Source: Ailurus styani (Eukaryota; Chordata; Mammalia; Carnivora; Ailuridae). From it: a stretch of 64,000 nucleotides of DNA. The notes under the pieces are model-generated. The model was not told where the DNA came from, did no database searches, and saw nothing but the letters and a program-made list of their open reading frames with translations. The position numbers and the translations under genes were made by a program. Where the stretch lies: NCBI GenBank assembly GCA_002007465.1, contig LNAC01000036.1, forward strand, positions 2,232,277 through 2,296,276. The letters run 5' to 3'. Positions within the stretch are counted from its first letter, which is position 1; the number at the start of each line of letters is the position of its first letter. Positions 1-11,431 of the stretch are shown here, piece by piece.

Positions 1-18
1 AAAAAAAAAAAAAAAAAA
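1..18. repeat. poly(A) run cut by the window edge
   Basis: The window opens in 18 consecutive A. This may be the tail of a retroelement lying upstream of the window, but nothing upstream is visible. Confidence 0.6.
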
Positions 19-353
19 GGAAATTCTATTCATCATTCTATGTTCTGCTCTCCTCCCCTCTACACAAGAGGCTACTTTTCTTGCCCTCATCATAGCTAAA
101 GGTGCAGATAAAAATATTTCACTTTGAAGTATTGTCCTGCTGTGTGTTTAATTACTTTGCCCTCAGATCCCTTGTCTGTATTTAGAAAACAAAACTAAAC
201 TAATGTCCAGCTCATATAATATACCCAAAACTAGGCTGGCATCTAGTCTGCATGTAATACAAATTACTTGCACTTTTTCCTTGAAGAATTACTGTCATAT
301 CACCACTTACTGCTCAAATATTTCTGTTAAGTAATAAAAATTTTCATAGTATT
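19..353. other. unassigned AT-rich sequence
   Basis: No gene, RNA or recognisable repeat was seen. The last 17 bases (337-353) are the left target-site copy of the next SINE. Confidence 0.5.
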
Positions 354-551
354 GGGCACCAGGATGACTCAGTCATTAAGCATCTGCCGTTGGCTCAGGT
401 CATGATCCCTGAGTCCCGGGATTGAGTCCCACCCACATCGGGCTCCCTGCTCAGTGGGGAGTCTGCTTCTCCTTCTCACTCTGCCCCACCCCCTCCCCCT
501 GCTTGTGTGCGCTCTCTCTCTCTTCCAAACTAATAAATAAAATCTAAAAAC
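354..551 (+). mobile_element. CAN-SINE (SINEC), older subfamily
   Basis: The family layout is complete: a tRNA-Lys-derived head with degenerate A and B box sequence, the 'ggctcaggtcatgatc' core, a CT-rich stretch, and a tail with an aataaa-type signal and A-rich end. CAN-SINEs are non-autonomous carnivoran retroposons copied by L1 enzymes. This copy is diverged, and its flanking repeats (337-353 and about 552-570) match only roughly, so it is fairly old. A frame read through it on the minus strand is not a gene. Confidence 0.93.
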
Positions 552-909
552 AAATTTTTCTCTCAGTATTAAAGGTATCATATTCTGCACCCCCACCTTC
601 TCAACTCTGCATGTGGGATCTATTTTGCTAATATCTGCGACTTATGCAATCCATTAATAAAATTGACATAAGCTAATGTGATCCAATTTGCTCACCAGAG
701 CCTAATCTTGACTACTCATAAAAGTCTGCCAGTTTTTCTCTTTACCCCCAGCGGCTGGGCATTCAAAGTTATCTACGAGCAGAATGTTGACTCTGCTCTT
801 GCCCCAGAACAGCTCCAATCTGCTCCAAAATCTGGGCTATAAGCCTCCACCTAACTATTCACTTAGCTCCTTTCTCTTGTTCATTCCTCATTCGCATTCA
901 CTCAACAAA
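552..909. other. unassigned sequence
   Basis: Nothing recognised. An open frame starting at 784 runs into the following SINE and has no coding features. Confidence 0.5.
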
Positions 910-925
910 AAATTTCTGAGACTCT

Positions 926-1050
926 GGGGTCCCTGGCTGGCTCGGTTGGTAGAGTGGTGGAGCATGCAACTCTTGATCATAGGGTTCTGAGTTCGAGCCC
1001 CATGTTAGGTGTAGAAATTACTTTAAAAAATTAAATCTAAAAAAAAAAAA
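926..1050 (+). mobile_element. short tRNA-like CAN-SINE lacking the CT-rich body
   Basis: The head 'ggctggctcggttggtagag' and the segment 'gagttcgagccccatgtta' look like tRNA-Lys A and B box regions. An A-rich 'aaattaaatctaaaa' tail follows directly, with no CT-rich part. Diverged flanking repeats, aatttctgagact (911-923) and aaattctgggact (about 1047-1059), support retroposition. It is not a functional tRNA gene because the cloverleaf is incomplete. Confidence 0.88.
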
Positions 1051-1060
1051 TTCTGGGACT

Positions 1061-2830
1061 TTATACATGCCAGGCTAGATGCTGGAAATTCAGAATTTTT
1101 AAGGAGAATCTCTGCCTCCTGTGAATTCACACTTGAGAGATAATGACGAAGGTATTATTTTTCATTGTTGAACTAAAGAGGACTATTTATTTTCAAGTAC
1201 GTTCCCGGTGTCCCCTCATTTGTTTTAATTTAAAACCTTTGCTCTACTGGAAATTTGGCCTTTAACCATTGAAAAAATTTAAACAACACGAAATGACATA
1301 AGCAAAAAAAGGGAAGGGAACCTTCACTCCCCAACTATCTTCATTCCCCAACTGTAGTTACTGAAGGAATCTGGTATGTGTGTGTCCAAAAATGTGTGTG
1401 TATATATATGTGCAAAAAAAAAAAGAACCCATTTACTTTTTACACACTCAAAAATATATTACAAATGTCCTTTTGTAATATCTGTTTTGTATTAATCAAT
1501 TAATATATATCCTTTTGTATTAATGTATGTTTTACCTAATTGAATTATGCAGCAACATTTGAGCGAGATTTTATTTCTCATCTCCATCCGCCAAACCTCT
1601 ACTCCCACTCAACTTGACACTTTTGTCCGTAATAGTTTTTCCTCTATATTAACCTTCTATTTCCCCTTTGGCCAAAGAATCAAGTAATCATTACCTTAGG
1701 GGTCATTTTGCCAGAGAAAGAGAGAGAATATCAAATAGTCATCTTTGCTGTATCCTTAGATTTTTCTTTTTAAAAACTGTCTGAAGTTCAACTTCTGTTT
1801 CTAGATTTTTCACCTCAACTGTACTCTTGGGACAAGAAATCATCATGTCCGCTCTCACAGGTACCTCGTGATGACTTTCAGAGTGGTACAATTTGTCGAA
1901 AGGGAAAATGTGTATCCCCTGCTGACCCCCCACCTTTGCCCTGACCATATTCCCACTTTCCCTGTTCTAAGGGGGTGAGGGACACACGTGTCCTCTGTTC
2001 TGAGCTCGCCAATTCAGGATACATCTTAAAATCTCTGCTTGTCCTTCTTTCAGCAAAACTGCTCCCTGAAAATGGGGCTTGTCCTCTAACGAAGCATGGC
2101 CAAGCGTTTACAGCCCTAACCTGAGCTGTAGTTCTACCTCCTCATCAACAAACAAAACAAAAATGAGAAATGAGGAAGAGAAAAGTACCTCTTTATTTTC
2201 TTTCCTGGCCTTAGAAGCTTCGCAGAGCCATTAAAAAAAAAAAAAAGTGGAAGTGTTACTTTTAACTCTGAAAATACTATTCACCTTTTAACACACAGAC
2301 ACTGCCCTTGAACTTCAAAACTGTGTCCTGCCTAAAAGACCAAAGGGTTTCTAAGGTAGACTTGGCCTCATGGTTCCTGAACACTTTTCCTGTCGATTTA
2401 CTATTCTCCTCTTTACATTTTTTTTTCTGTGTGATCTAGAGAAAGGATTGAACTAAAAGATAAGGAGCCCTTATAATAGATATTCAGAGGCATTTAAGAG
2501 GGAAACCCTCTGACACAGATCTGACATTCTCTCGCCATTTATACATTTGAGAAAACAAAGTATGGAAAGGCAAGGAGGCTCTATCAAGCTTGGTTTCCAG
2601 CCTGCCCACCAGGGGGATAAAACTCAGGCTTTCTAGTTAGTTATAGGTATGTGAGTGTCTTCTTTTTGGTTATTAGCATTCAAGTACATAGTGAGGTTAT
2701 TAGAGACAAGATCAGACATGTAACAGGTATAGTTTTGTTAATAATTGATATCTTGAATATTAAATAAAAGATAATTTCTAAACTAATGCAGTAAAAACAC
2801 TATAATTACTAGCCCCCAAAAGATCTACCT
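1061..2830. other. unassigned sequence, 1.8 kb
   Basis: No gene seen. It holds a weak mixed TG/TA run at about 1376-1411 and a 14-A run at 2233-2246. A vaguely MIR-like stretch near 2560-2640 is too diverged to call. Confidence 0.5.
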
Positions 2831-2845
2831 GAAAGAAGCAGCATA

Positions 2846-3060
2846 GGGGCAGCTGGGTGGCTCAGTCAGTTAAGTGTCTACCTTCGGCTCAGGTCATGAT
2901 CTCAGGGTCCTGGGATTGAGCCCCACATCGAGCCCTGCATCAGGCTCCCTGCTCAGCTGGGAGTCTGCTTCTCCCTCTCTCTCTGCCCCTCCACCCTGTT
3001 CACGCTCAGTCTCTCTCATTCTCTCAAATAAATAAATGAAATCTTAAAAATAAATAAAAA
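2846..3060 (+). mobile_element. CAN-SINE
   Basis: Full-length element from 'ggggcagctgggtggctcag' to a tail of 'aaataaataaatgaaatctta'. Target-site copies are gaaagaagcagcata (2831-2845) and gaaaagaagcagtata (3061-3076). They differ at two places, so the insertion is moderately old. Confidence 0.95.
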
Positions 3061-3076
3061 GAAAAGAAGCAGTATA

Positions 3077-3494
3077 ATGGATGTTACCAGGTACCAGAAA
3101 TATATTAGTTAAAGTAACTGAGGCCTGAAAACTATAGATTCATTACTGGTATAATAGTTGCAGATTGATGATTGGTAATTAATTACTCTTAAAGCATCCT
3201 ACTGGTTGACTCATTATAGAAACATTGCACTAGAATATCAGGCAGAACTTATCCAGTCTTAAAATGTCTAGTCACCATGCCATTTCACTGCTGAGAGGCA
3301 CAATACCCAAATATGTTTGAAGACTTGCTAGATATTCTTGAGGAATTTTGATAATTTACCAGGTAGCATTGTCCTGACACATCCACATCCCAGCTTAGGT
3401 AAACTTGTAATTCTATTTACCTACATAAAATACAGTTATACAAAAGTATGTTACAAATACAATATACTACTCGAGAACAACTATATCAATGGAC
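3077..3494. other. unassigned AT-rich sequence
   Basis: Nothing recognised beyond ordinary AT-rich DNA. Confidence 0.45.
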
Positions 3495-3620
3495 TCCATT
3501 CAGCACTGATAACACCTCTAGTACTTACTAGCTTTGTGATCTTAAGCAAGTTACACACTGTGGCTTAGTTTACTCACCTCTACAATGGAGATGTTAATTT
3601 CTATTTTACAGGCTTGCACT
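3495..3620 (+). mobile_element. MIR fragment
   Basis: The order 'acttactagctttgtgatcttaagcaagtta ... ctcacctctacaatggagatgttaa' (shortened) follows the MIR core (tagctgtgtgaccttgggcaagttact, then ctcatctgtaaaatgggga). MIR is an ancient mammalian SINE mobilised by LINE-2. Confidence 0.75.
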
Positions 3621-4030
3621 GAATGAAGCTGTATTCGGGGCAAGGAGAATTGTTCTCTGGTCCTCTCCAGCCCCATCCTATTCATGTGGACCCCATCTGG
3701 AAGGCAGGCCTCTTAAAGTTCTCCCACCTGAACTGCTTCCACCTGATCGTCATCGTTAGTCCTGTGACAAGACTTACAACTGCAAACTCTCCAAAGTTTA
3801 AACATGGAGAGACAGTCATATTTCCAGTCATATTTCCATGGTCACTATAAGCATAACCCAAAATTATGATATCAAACTGCTATACTATTGGGCAAAGGTC
3901 TTGCACTATATTCACCTTGCAAACTGTGGTAGTGAAAGTGGTAACCGAAAGATCTGCAATATAAGTCCTTGTTGACACACCCTGGCCTTGTGACCCACAA
4001 CAGTGATTTTTTTTTCTTACCTTCAATTTC
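3621..4030. other. unassigned sequence
   Basis: No gene or clear repeat. An open frame from 3623 has no recognisable protein features. Confidence 0.45.
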
Positions 4031-4049
4031 TAATTATGGTAGCAAGTGA

Positions 4050-4295
4050 CATTATCTGCCTAGTACAATGCCTGGGACAGAACAGGTGCTCATTTATGAA
4101 AATAAAAGGCAAAACTGACTAACCCTTTCAATTCACTACTGCGACAAGTGCATTCCATGTGTTGGTGCATTTCTCCTTCGCAGCACCCATATGGGGTAGG
4201 CATGATTGTTTCCTGATCCAGAAGATAGGGATACTGAGGCTCAGAGAGATTAAGTAATTTCCCCCAGTTCACAATACAGTAGGTTAGACTACATC
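4050..4295 (-). mobile_element. MIR fragments, two pieces
   Basis: About 4165-4295 reads 'gatactgaggctcagagagattaagtaattt', the reverse complement of the MIR core. About 4050-4110, 'cctagtacaatgcctgggacag', resembles the forward 3' end of a MIR or L2, so it may be a separate insertion in the other orientation. Confidence 0.6.
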
Positions 4296-4311
4296 GATTT
4301 AAACTTCACTT

Positions 4312-4523
4312 GGGGCACCTAGGTGACTCTGTCGGTTAAGTGTCTGCCGTCTACGCAGGTCATGATTGGGGAGTCCTGGGATCAAGCCCTGCATCAACTC
4401 CCTGCTCTGTGGGGAATCTGCTTCTCCCTCTCCCCCTGCTCATGCTCTTCCCCTGCTCATGCTCTCTTTCTCTCTCTCTATCACTCTCTCTCTCTCAAAT
4501 AAATAAAACTTAAAAAAAAAAAT
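4312..4523 (+). mobile_element. CAN-SINE with expanded CT stretch
   Basis: Starts 'ggggcacctaggtgactctg' and ends in 'aaataaataaaacttaaaa'. The motif 'cccctgctcatgctct' is repeated inside the CT-rich part. Target copies aaacttcact (4301-4310) and aaacctcact (4524-4533) differ at one base. Confidence 0.93.
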
Positions 4524-4533
4524 AAACCTCACT

Positions 4534-6780
4534 CTGAGAACTCCAAAATCTGAGCTTTTATCTACCATCACACACTTCTGTGGGTTAGTGAAGGAAAGCA
4601 AGAAAATGAGTTCTCTACACAAGAAGGTTTTTGTGTAAAAATACATAATTTTTTTAATCAAAGAGAACTTCATAAATGAAAGCAGTTTTTATTGTCACAT
4701 ATCTGTTGGAACAAAAAAATGAAAGTCTTTGGTGAGTGAGGTAAATTCCTACATTCCCTAAGCAGTGTCGGATCTGCCTGAAACTCCTTAAATTCAGGAA
4801 AGGGGTAACTTTTGTTGGTTCCCTGTCTGCTCCAATTTATGAATACAAAAATAAAGATATTACGCACTTCTCTGCTCCTCTAAACATGTCATGCTGTTTT
4901 CTTATAACACTTAGGAAACGATTATATGACCCAGGTTCTATATACCTTTTTCTTTTTTAATCCTCATAGTTAAATTCAATATAATTCAATTAAAAATTAA
5001 TTGAGCATTTATTACGTAGCATGCATGGTGGTGTTTGTTCAAGACACACTGAATAAAAAGAGGCATGTATGCATATTATGGAGTACATATATTATAGAAT
5101 GTCCATATTATAGATTAAAAATCCCTCACAGAAAAGCTACAAAGTGGTATTATCAATTTACACATGAATCCGAAGCTAGAAACTTTTTTTCTAGTAACTA
5201 CACAACCCTGTCTCATCACGCGATTGGTTTGGACCAAAAGCAGGTGAGAGAATTTGGGGATATGGCAGAGGGCCCAAAAAGAATAAAATAAAGCAGAAAA
5301 TCCTTTATTGCAAGGCATCCTGAGCTCAGAAACACTGACTGCATGACCGATGGGTCATTTCTATTTGATGTCAGATGGAGGTGTTTAAATTCTCAGTTTC
5401 AAGATTGATTGAAAATCAGATCATATCATACTGTCTGCCAAATCTCAACTTTCAGCTATTATTCTCCTTTTAACTTTTTTTTAACTTTTTCCTACAACAA
5501 AAGAAGCGATCTGTTCTCTTCTGCTTCAATTTCAACAGCTCTTTTTTGGGGATCGTAAACAATTGACGAAAGAAACAAATAGTTTTTTTATAACATGCTT
5601 TCCTCTTAAAATGTGTGCTCTGTTGAGCAGTTCAGGACAAATCATCATACTGTCATCTTTCAAATATTTAACCAAAGCATCCAAGGAATTATTTTCAATG
5701 TTCTCCTGACCTGAGATGCTCTGGCTGGATTATACAATTTCAGAAAACACTTATAAAAACTATGACTGGATAGTAAAAACCAGTAAATTTACTGACCAGT
5801 TAATCTATCTCCAGGGAAGGCACTCTAAGAAAAGTCCTTCACTTTCCATTTTAGACAATAACAACTTTATATGGCGTTTGACTTCACGCTAATATTATAT
5901 TGCCTTTTTATTGATGACATTCACATCTTTCAATTGACTCATCTCACAATTTAATCTTTATCCCATCTTAGCAATATGTGGGTGTTGGAGCAGAGTCTTT
6001 CCCATTTCAGAAGTTTTGTTCCAGGTGTTGGAAGCTCCTCTGGCTTTTGTCCTCTTACCCCTGACTGGGTCCTTCTCTTGTGGAGAAGGAGGACACACGT
6101 GACTTAGGAGTTTGGAAACATAAACTATGTGTGCATAATTTATCCCCTTAGCTCTTTCCTCTCTTCCTTCTGGGCTCAAGCTGCCCACAGAAATCATATA
6201 TTGTTGGGGTTTGTCCCAGACCAGTGTGTTGTGGGACAGGGTAATAAATTTGCCTAAGTTTCACTATTTGAAGGACATTCTTCCCAGAGATACTAGCTAT
6301 ATTCTTTAATATCAGCTTGTATTCATAGTAAAGATGATATGTTTGTCCCTATCTTATCTTATTCCTTCATCTTACAATTCAGTTGGTGCCAAACTGCAAT
6401 GGGGGAGAGCGTTTCTATTTATTAGATCACTCAAAAAAAACTAAATAGAAAAAAACAGAGGCGAAAGTATTCAGAAGGAAAAAAGGAGAATTTCCTCTTT
6501 GCATAAGCATCAAAATTCCAGAAAGAGTCCTATAGAAAAGGAAAATAGAGGCTATTTATCCTGCAAGAAAAACAAATGGGCAAACACTTATCCCACCATA
6601 TTTTGGAACATCTGTCTAAAATTCCCTAAAATTGGGTCTCTAATGGGTGTGAGGATAGAGGACTAGGAGAATAAAGTCCTCCTATAGAGGGCTAGGAGAT
6701 AAAGGGCAAAAATGATTCAAGTCCACATAGAAGAAAACTTTTCAGTCATGAGTACATCACAAACAACAGTACAATGAATC
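4534..6780. other. unassigned sequence, 2.2 kb
   Basis: No exon, RNA gene or repeat could be supported. Open frames at 5001-5291 (+) and 5958-6197 (-) have no recognisable domains and are treated as chance. Confidence 0.5.
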
Positions 6781-6930
6781 CAGCCGTGGCTGGATTCAGA
6801 TCCTGGCTCTGCCAGTAGTTATTTGGTCTTGGGCTTTATCGTTATCACCCTTCTGACTTTAAATTCCTCTCTTGAATAAAACATCTACTATATAGAGTAA
6901 CTGATGAAGTTATTGAAATAAATGGAACCA
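6781..6930 (+). mobile_element. MIR fragment, diverged
   Basis: 'ggattcagatcctggctctgccagtagttatttggtcttgggc' (shortened) parallels the MIR head and core, followed by a faded 'ctctcttgaataaaacatct' segment. The rest of the element is eroded. Confidence 0.55.
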
Positions 6931-7182
6931 ATATCATGCATGAATGTATTTTTTATATATTGGATAGCAGCACCATTATATAAAGTAGGATGGGTTTATT
7001 AGTGGTTATATATTGAAAGAAAAGGTAAAGAGATGGTTGATTGATTTCGGCTTTCTTACCACTTGGATATGATAAATCCATGGCCCAAACCAAGAGTGAA
7101 CTCAATACATAAGACATACCAAAAAATATACCCACAATGCTGCAATCCCAATTTTTTAAAATCACATTGTAATACCAAGGTT

Positions 7183-7405
7183 TTTTCCTAAAGATTTATT
7201 TATTTATTCATTCATTCATTCATTCATTCATTTGAGAGAGAGAGAGAGGATGAGAGAGAGAGAGAATGAGCAGGGGGGAGGGGTTAAGGGAGAAGCAGAC
7301 TCCTCCCTGAGCAAAGAGCCTGATGCCAGACACAACACCAGGACCTTGGGATCAAGACCCAGGCTGAAGGCAGACGCTTAACTGACTGAGCCACACACGT
7401 ACCCC
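7183..7405 (-). mobile_element. CAN-SINE, antisense, with ATTC microsatellite
   Basis: Reads from a T-rich tail ('taaagatttatttattta') to 'gactgagccacacacgtacccc'. The tail has expanded into an (ATTC)n run at about 7206-7232, and the GA-rich arm is also long. No convincing target-site copy flanks it, so it is probably old. Confidence 0.92.
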
Positions 7406-8097
7406 ATAATCCCATTTTTTTTAAAGAAGTGATTATGCTTGAATTAAGATGATGTGTTATAAAACGTGATGGTGTTTTATATCCCTATGATTTTGCCTAT
7501 CTTCCCCAAGTCCGCCTGGGAAGTCTTTTCACATTGTGATCCTCTAGATGAGACCCAAGATCCCAAAACATCTATTTTCTGAAGCCTGACCCACTATCAT
7601 TAGAGATTAAATTAGAAATTGCAAACCAGAAAATAAGAACAACATTTATTAAAGAAGAGTATGTATCATATGTATCATTTTCAAATTCTTTAATTCTTCA
7701 TTAGATTTTTCTTATACCACCAACCAGTATGTTTCTCCATAAATGATGGACAGTTTAGTTAATGCATCAGATAAAGACTTTGAAGCTAATTTTTGAGTCA
7801 AAAGCCAAATAGGTAAAACATGTCATGCATGCTATCATCTACCTAGACAAGACAAAAACATGCTCTGGAAACCACTAGGTTATGAAATAAATAAAAGAAA
7901 ACTTTTTTTTTTATTTTTCTAGAGCATACAGATTATTACAATACTGGATATGTCTGTTCTTCTGTTATTGTGTTGATTCTTTCTGGTAGTAATTCTTCAG
8001 GTCCAAAGACCTTCTCTAAAAAGCATAAAGATACGATCTCCCTCAACAGACATATAAGTACTTCATCCCCTGACTCTTGGAAGATCCTTTAATTTCC
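7406..8097. other. unassigned AT-rich sequence
   Basis: Nothing recognised. Confidence 0.45.
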
Positions 8098-8112
8098 AGA
8101 AGAAACCCTTCT

Positions 8113-8316
8113 TTTTTTTTTTAAAGATTTTATTTATTTATTTGACACAGAGAGAGAGATTACAAGTAGGCAGAGAGGCAGGCAGAGAGACAGGGAGAGG
8201 AGGAAGCAGGCTCCCTGCTGAGCAGAGAGCCCGACGTGGGCCTCGACCCCAGAACCCTGAGATCATGACCTGAGCCGAAAGCAGAGGCTTTAACCCACTG
8301 AGCCACCCAGGTGCCC
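8113..8316 (-). mobile_element. young CAN-SINE, antisense
   Basis: Near-consensus mustelid-type copy containing 'gattacaagtaggcagagag' and 'ccactgagccacccaggtgcc'. It is bounded by a perfect 15-bp target-site duplication, agaagaaacccttct, at 8098-8112 and 8317-8331. The perfect repeats and long T tail indicate a recent insertion. Confidence 0.97.
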
Positions 8317-8331
8317 AGAAGAAACCCTTCT

Positions 8332-9360
8332 AAATAACTATTAGACCTTAAGAATGCTTGTGAAAGCAAGTTATACTGAGAAAATAAATTGGAGTGAATG
8401 ACTTTATTTATTACACAGATAGGCAGCTAATGATTCTGGCTGATACCTGTATTTTGAGAGCCTTGGAGCTCTAGACCCTCAAAGATCCTCTAATACAGAA
8501 GAATTTTAACCTGAGATCTGTAGATCCATAGAGCACTGATAGATGGGCTTCTGATGACCTATTATTCCTTCAAATAATATTTGACATTTTGTGTGTGTTT
8601 GCATGGTCATATTTATGAATGTTCCTGGGAACATTTTGTCAGCAATTAGGTACATATTTCAAAATTAAACAAATGAACATAGAAATAAAGAAGTTAAGTA
8701 TCACTGAATTATAAGCCCATTGACCCCCACTGCAAGATGAGGTCCTGCAAGATAATAAGAAATCCAAGTTATCTCATAAGTCATATGAGATTAACTTGCA
8801 AATCCCTGGTAGGAGAATTCATATTGAAAGGCAAATACCAATGGTATTGATTTTCATCTATAAATAAGTCTTTCCTATGTTTATGAAAGTCCTCTGTTCT
8901 GTATACAGGGTGAGTTGAAAGTGTTTAACACCATAATTCCAAAACAGAATTACATGTTTCTCTTGATTCCATCAGGTAACTGGCTGTGGTTGAGGAATGT
9001 AATGGCAGTTACTATACATCTTTGAATTTGGACAGTTATTTAGATATTAATTATGAAAACTAAGAATCCCAAGTGTCTCAACTATGGATTGCATATTTGG
9101 CATGCAAGATTTTCCCAAAGGTTTAAGAATTTGCTTGGGATAGAGGTAGAGTGAAATTTTCTGACATTCCAAGAATATAAGCTTAGAAAGATAGCTTTCC
9201 TCTCCCTTAGAAAAGCAGTGTCTGGCATAAACACTGCTCTAAGCTTCAGTGAGAATGGAATTAAAAAGGAAGTGAGCTTCAAATCCCAGGCTTCTGGCTG
9301 TAATAGCCATAACCACTTATTACATACTCTACTTTGCTTCTATAAATAACAATTCATTTA
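8332..9360. other. unassigned sequence, 1.0 kb
   Basis: AT-rich, with no supported gene or repeat. Confidence 0.45.
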
Positions 9361-9364
9361 AAAT

Positions 9365-9560
9365 ATCAGGACTATACTTGGCACATAGAATATAATATGC
9401 AATAAATAATACCTTTTCTTGTCGCTGGTCTGTCATTCTTACAATAATTCTATTAACTAACATTATTCTCATAGCTAAAGAAACTGAAATTTAGAAATCT
9501 TAGGTAACATTCTTAAAGCACAAAACTAAAAAGTGCCAAAGCCATGATATGCACTGAGGC
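9365..9560 (-). mobile_element. MIR remnant, antisense
   Basis: 'taaagaaactgaaatttagaaatcttaggtaacattcttaaag' (shortened) is an eroded reverse complement of the MIR core. The preceding 'acttggcacatag ... gcaataaataat' (9375-9408) looks like a forward 3' end of a MIR or L2, so two insertions may abut here. Confidence 0.5.
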
Positions 9561-9717
9561 TGAAAGAGAAGTCACTTTAAGAGGAAGAGAAGTGCAGGCT
9601 GAGGTTTGAACATGGGAAATTGGGGACAGCTGTTGGTCATCCAGGTATAGATGTTGACTAGAGGATTGGGCCTGGAATTTAGGAAATTAAGTTGGAGACA
9701 AAGAATTAGGAAATATT

Positions 9718-9912
9718 GGGGTGCTTGGGTGGCTCAGCAGGTTAAGCCTCTGCCTTTGGCTCAGGTCATGATCTCAGGGTCCTGGGATCAAGCCCCACAT
9801 CAGGCTCTCTGCTCAGCAGAGAGCCTGCTTCCCTCTCTCCCTCTGCCTGCCTCTCTGCCTACTTGTGATCTCCTCTCTCTCTTTCAAATAAATAAAATCT
9901 TAAAAAAAAAAA
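9718..9912 (+). mobile_element. young CAN-SINE
   Basis: Mustelid-type body ('cctctctgcctacttgtgat') with a perfect 17-bp target-site duplication, aagaattaggaaatatt, at 9701-9717 and 9913-9929. It sits inside the antisense L2. Confidence 0.97.
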
Positions 9913-10053
9913 AAGAATTAGGAAATATTTGCATGCAGGTTGTAGTGAAAGTAAAGGAAACTGTTGAAATCTAAAAAGAAGAATGGGGAGATTAAGGGAT
10001 CATCAATAACACAGTATTAGCAGATACCAACATTTAAAATGGTGGCAAAAGAC

Positions 10054-10237
10054 GGGGTCCTGGGTGGCTCAATCGGTTGAACATCCGACTCTTAATTTCA
10101 GCTCAGGTCATGATCTCAGGGTTCCTCGCTGAGTGTGGAGCCTGCTTGGGATTCTCTCTCTCTCTCCCCTTCTCCTGCTGCCCCTCCCCCACTGCTTACT
10201 TGCAATACATACATACATACATACATACATACATACT
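10054..10237 (+). mobile_element. CAN-SINE with CATA-repeat tail
   Basis: Head 'ggggtcctgggtggctcaat', shortened core and CT-rich stretch. The usual aaataaataaaat tail is replaced by about eight CATA units (10205-10237). It is inserted in the antisense L2. Confidence 0.92.
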
Positions 10238-10640
10238 AGCAGGAAAGTATCTTATAAACCAGTTTAAGTGAGAAAAAAATCAGAGCAGTAGGAGGAAAAA
10301 TAAGTGAACTTAACATCAGAAATTCAAAAGGATGTAATAGGTTCAAGAAGGGTCTTCGTCAGGATCCAATGCTACAGAAAAGTCAACTGAAAGAGAACTG
10401 GAGTCCTTGGAGGTTAGCAAACAGCAGATCATGCTCCAGAGAAGTTCCAGTGGAGTGGCAGTGGGAGAAAGCACAGATTTAAATGAAAAACAGGCAATGA
10501 GGTTGAGAATACTGTTTGTAGGAGGAGCTTGCAAATGACAGAAAGGAGAGAGATTAGGGCAGGAGGAGGCAATAGATGGGAAACACCCTGTGGTCTTATT
10601 TTCTCCCTCACAAGAGGAGAAATGGATTGCAGTGGAGCAG

Positions 10641-11410
10641 AGGCAGATGAGAGAGAAAATTAAAAGGGCAGGTTCACGTATAAGATACAAGGGATGAGCT
10701 CGAGAGCACAGCAAGGCAGAGTAGCCTCTGTCCAGAGAGAAGGGGCTTTTGATCTGAGCCAGAGAGTAAGGCTGCAGAAACAGAAATCTCCATAACATGG
10801 CAGTGGGCGGGCATGGGTTCATGCAGTGCAGCCTCCATTTCTAAGAAGGAAGAAGCCAGTACATTGGCTGAAAGTACTATTTTAGAACAGCCAGTTGGAA
10901 GGGAGCGGTCAAAGCTTCGAATGGGTGCTTTGGGACACATGGAAGGTAGCTGACCAGAGATGTATGAAGGATTGTTGAAGAGCCCTTAGGTACATCTGAG
11001 AATAAAGAAAGTAAATCTGCAAAATTGAGTACTTCCTTCTCAAAGCACAGCAATCAGTGTGAGGGAATTGAAAAGGCAGAGAGAGGTCAGACCGGTTACT
11101 TAAGGCTCAAAACGATCCTGAAAGAAAGCATTATTTCCTCTTCACACGTGCCTTACCTAAGTGATGCAGATACCAGTAGGCAAAGTTGGGTTCCGATCTC
11201 ATGTCCCCTGCTGTGTCCACACTCTCTATATGGGTGGCCATCCACCACATTAACCTGCACCAATGGTTTTCAATAAATGTGAGCAGCTTGCATGGAAGAC
11301 AAATATTTACCTTGAACCAGGGCTTTTAATACTTTTGTGCTCCCAGAAAAAGGCTGGCTCTAAAGACAATGGAAATGTCATGGACTTTTAGAAGGTTTGT
11401 CTGTGTTTGT
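10641..11410. other. unassigned sequence, possibly eroded L2 and MIR
   Basis: The first 200-300 bases may continue the antisense L2, but the match fades. At about 11105-11215, 'cttacctaagtgatgcagataccagtaggcaaag' (shortened) faintly resembles an antisense MIR. No gene is supported. Confidence 0.35.
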
Positions 11411-11411
11411 C

Positions 11412-11431
11412 TATGTGTGTGTGTGTGTGTT
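11412..11431. repeat. (TG)n microsatellite
   Basis: A run of about nine TG units, interrupted on its 5' side. Confidence 0.85.

Larger units (their letters stand above)
9560..10640 (-). mobile_element. LINE-2 (CR1-type) reverse-transcriptase remnant, antisense
   Basis: The purine-rich plus strand follows the reverse complement of L2. Examples are 'catccaggtatagatgttgac', 'accaacatttaaaatggtgg', 'tcaggatccaatgctacag' and 'gttccagtggagtggcag'. On the minus strand near 10350-10460 the frame reads a degenerate 'LSVDFSVALD', similar to the CR1/L2 reverse-transcriptase segment LSVLLDLSAAFD. This is what makes the 159-codon open frame at 10343-10822 look protein-like. CAN-SINEs at 9718-9912 and 10054-10237 interrupt it. 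No active protein is possible. Confidence 0.65.

Noticed and set aside
926..1050. Possible tRNA gene
   Set aside because: The tRNA-like head belongs to a SINE. The cloverleaf is incomplete and a retroposon tail and direct repeats follow.
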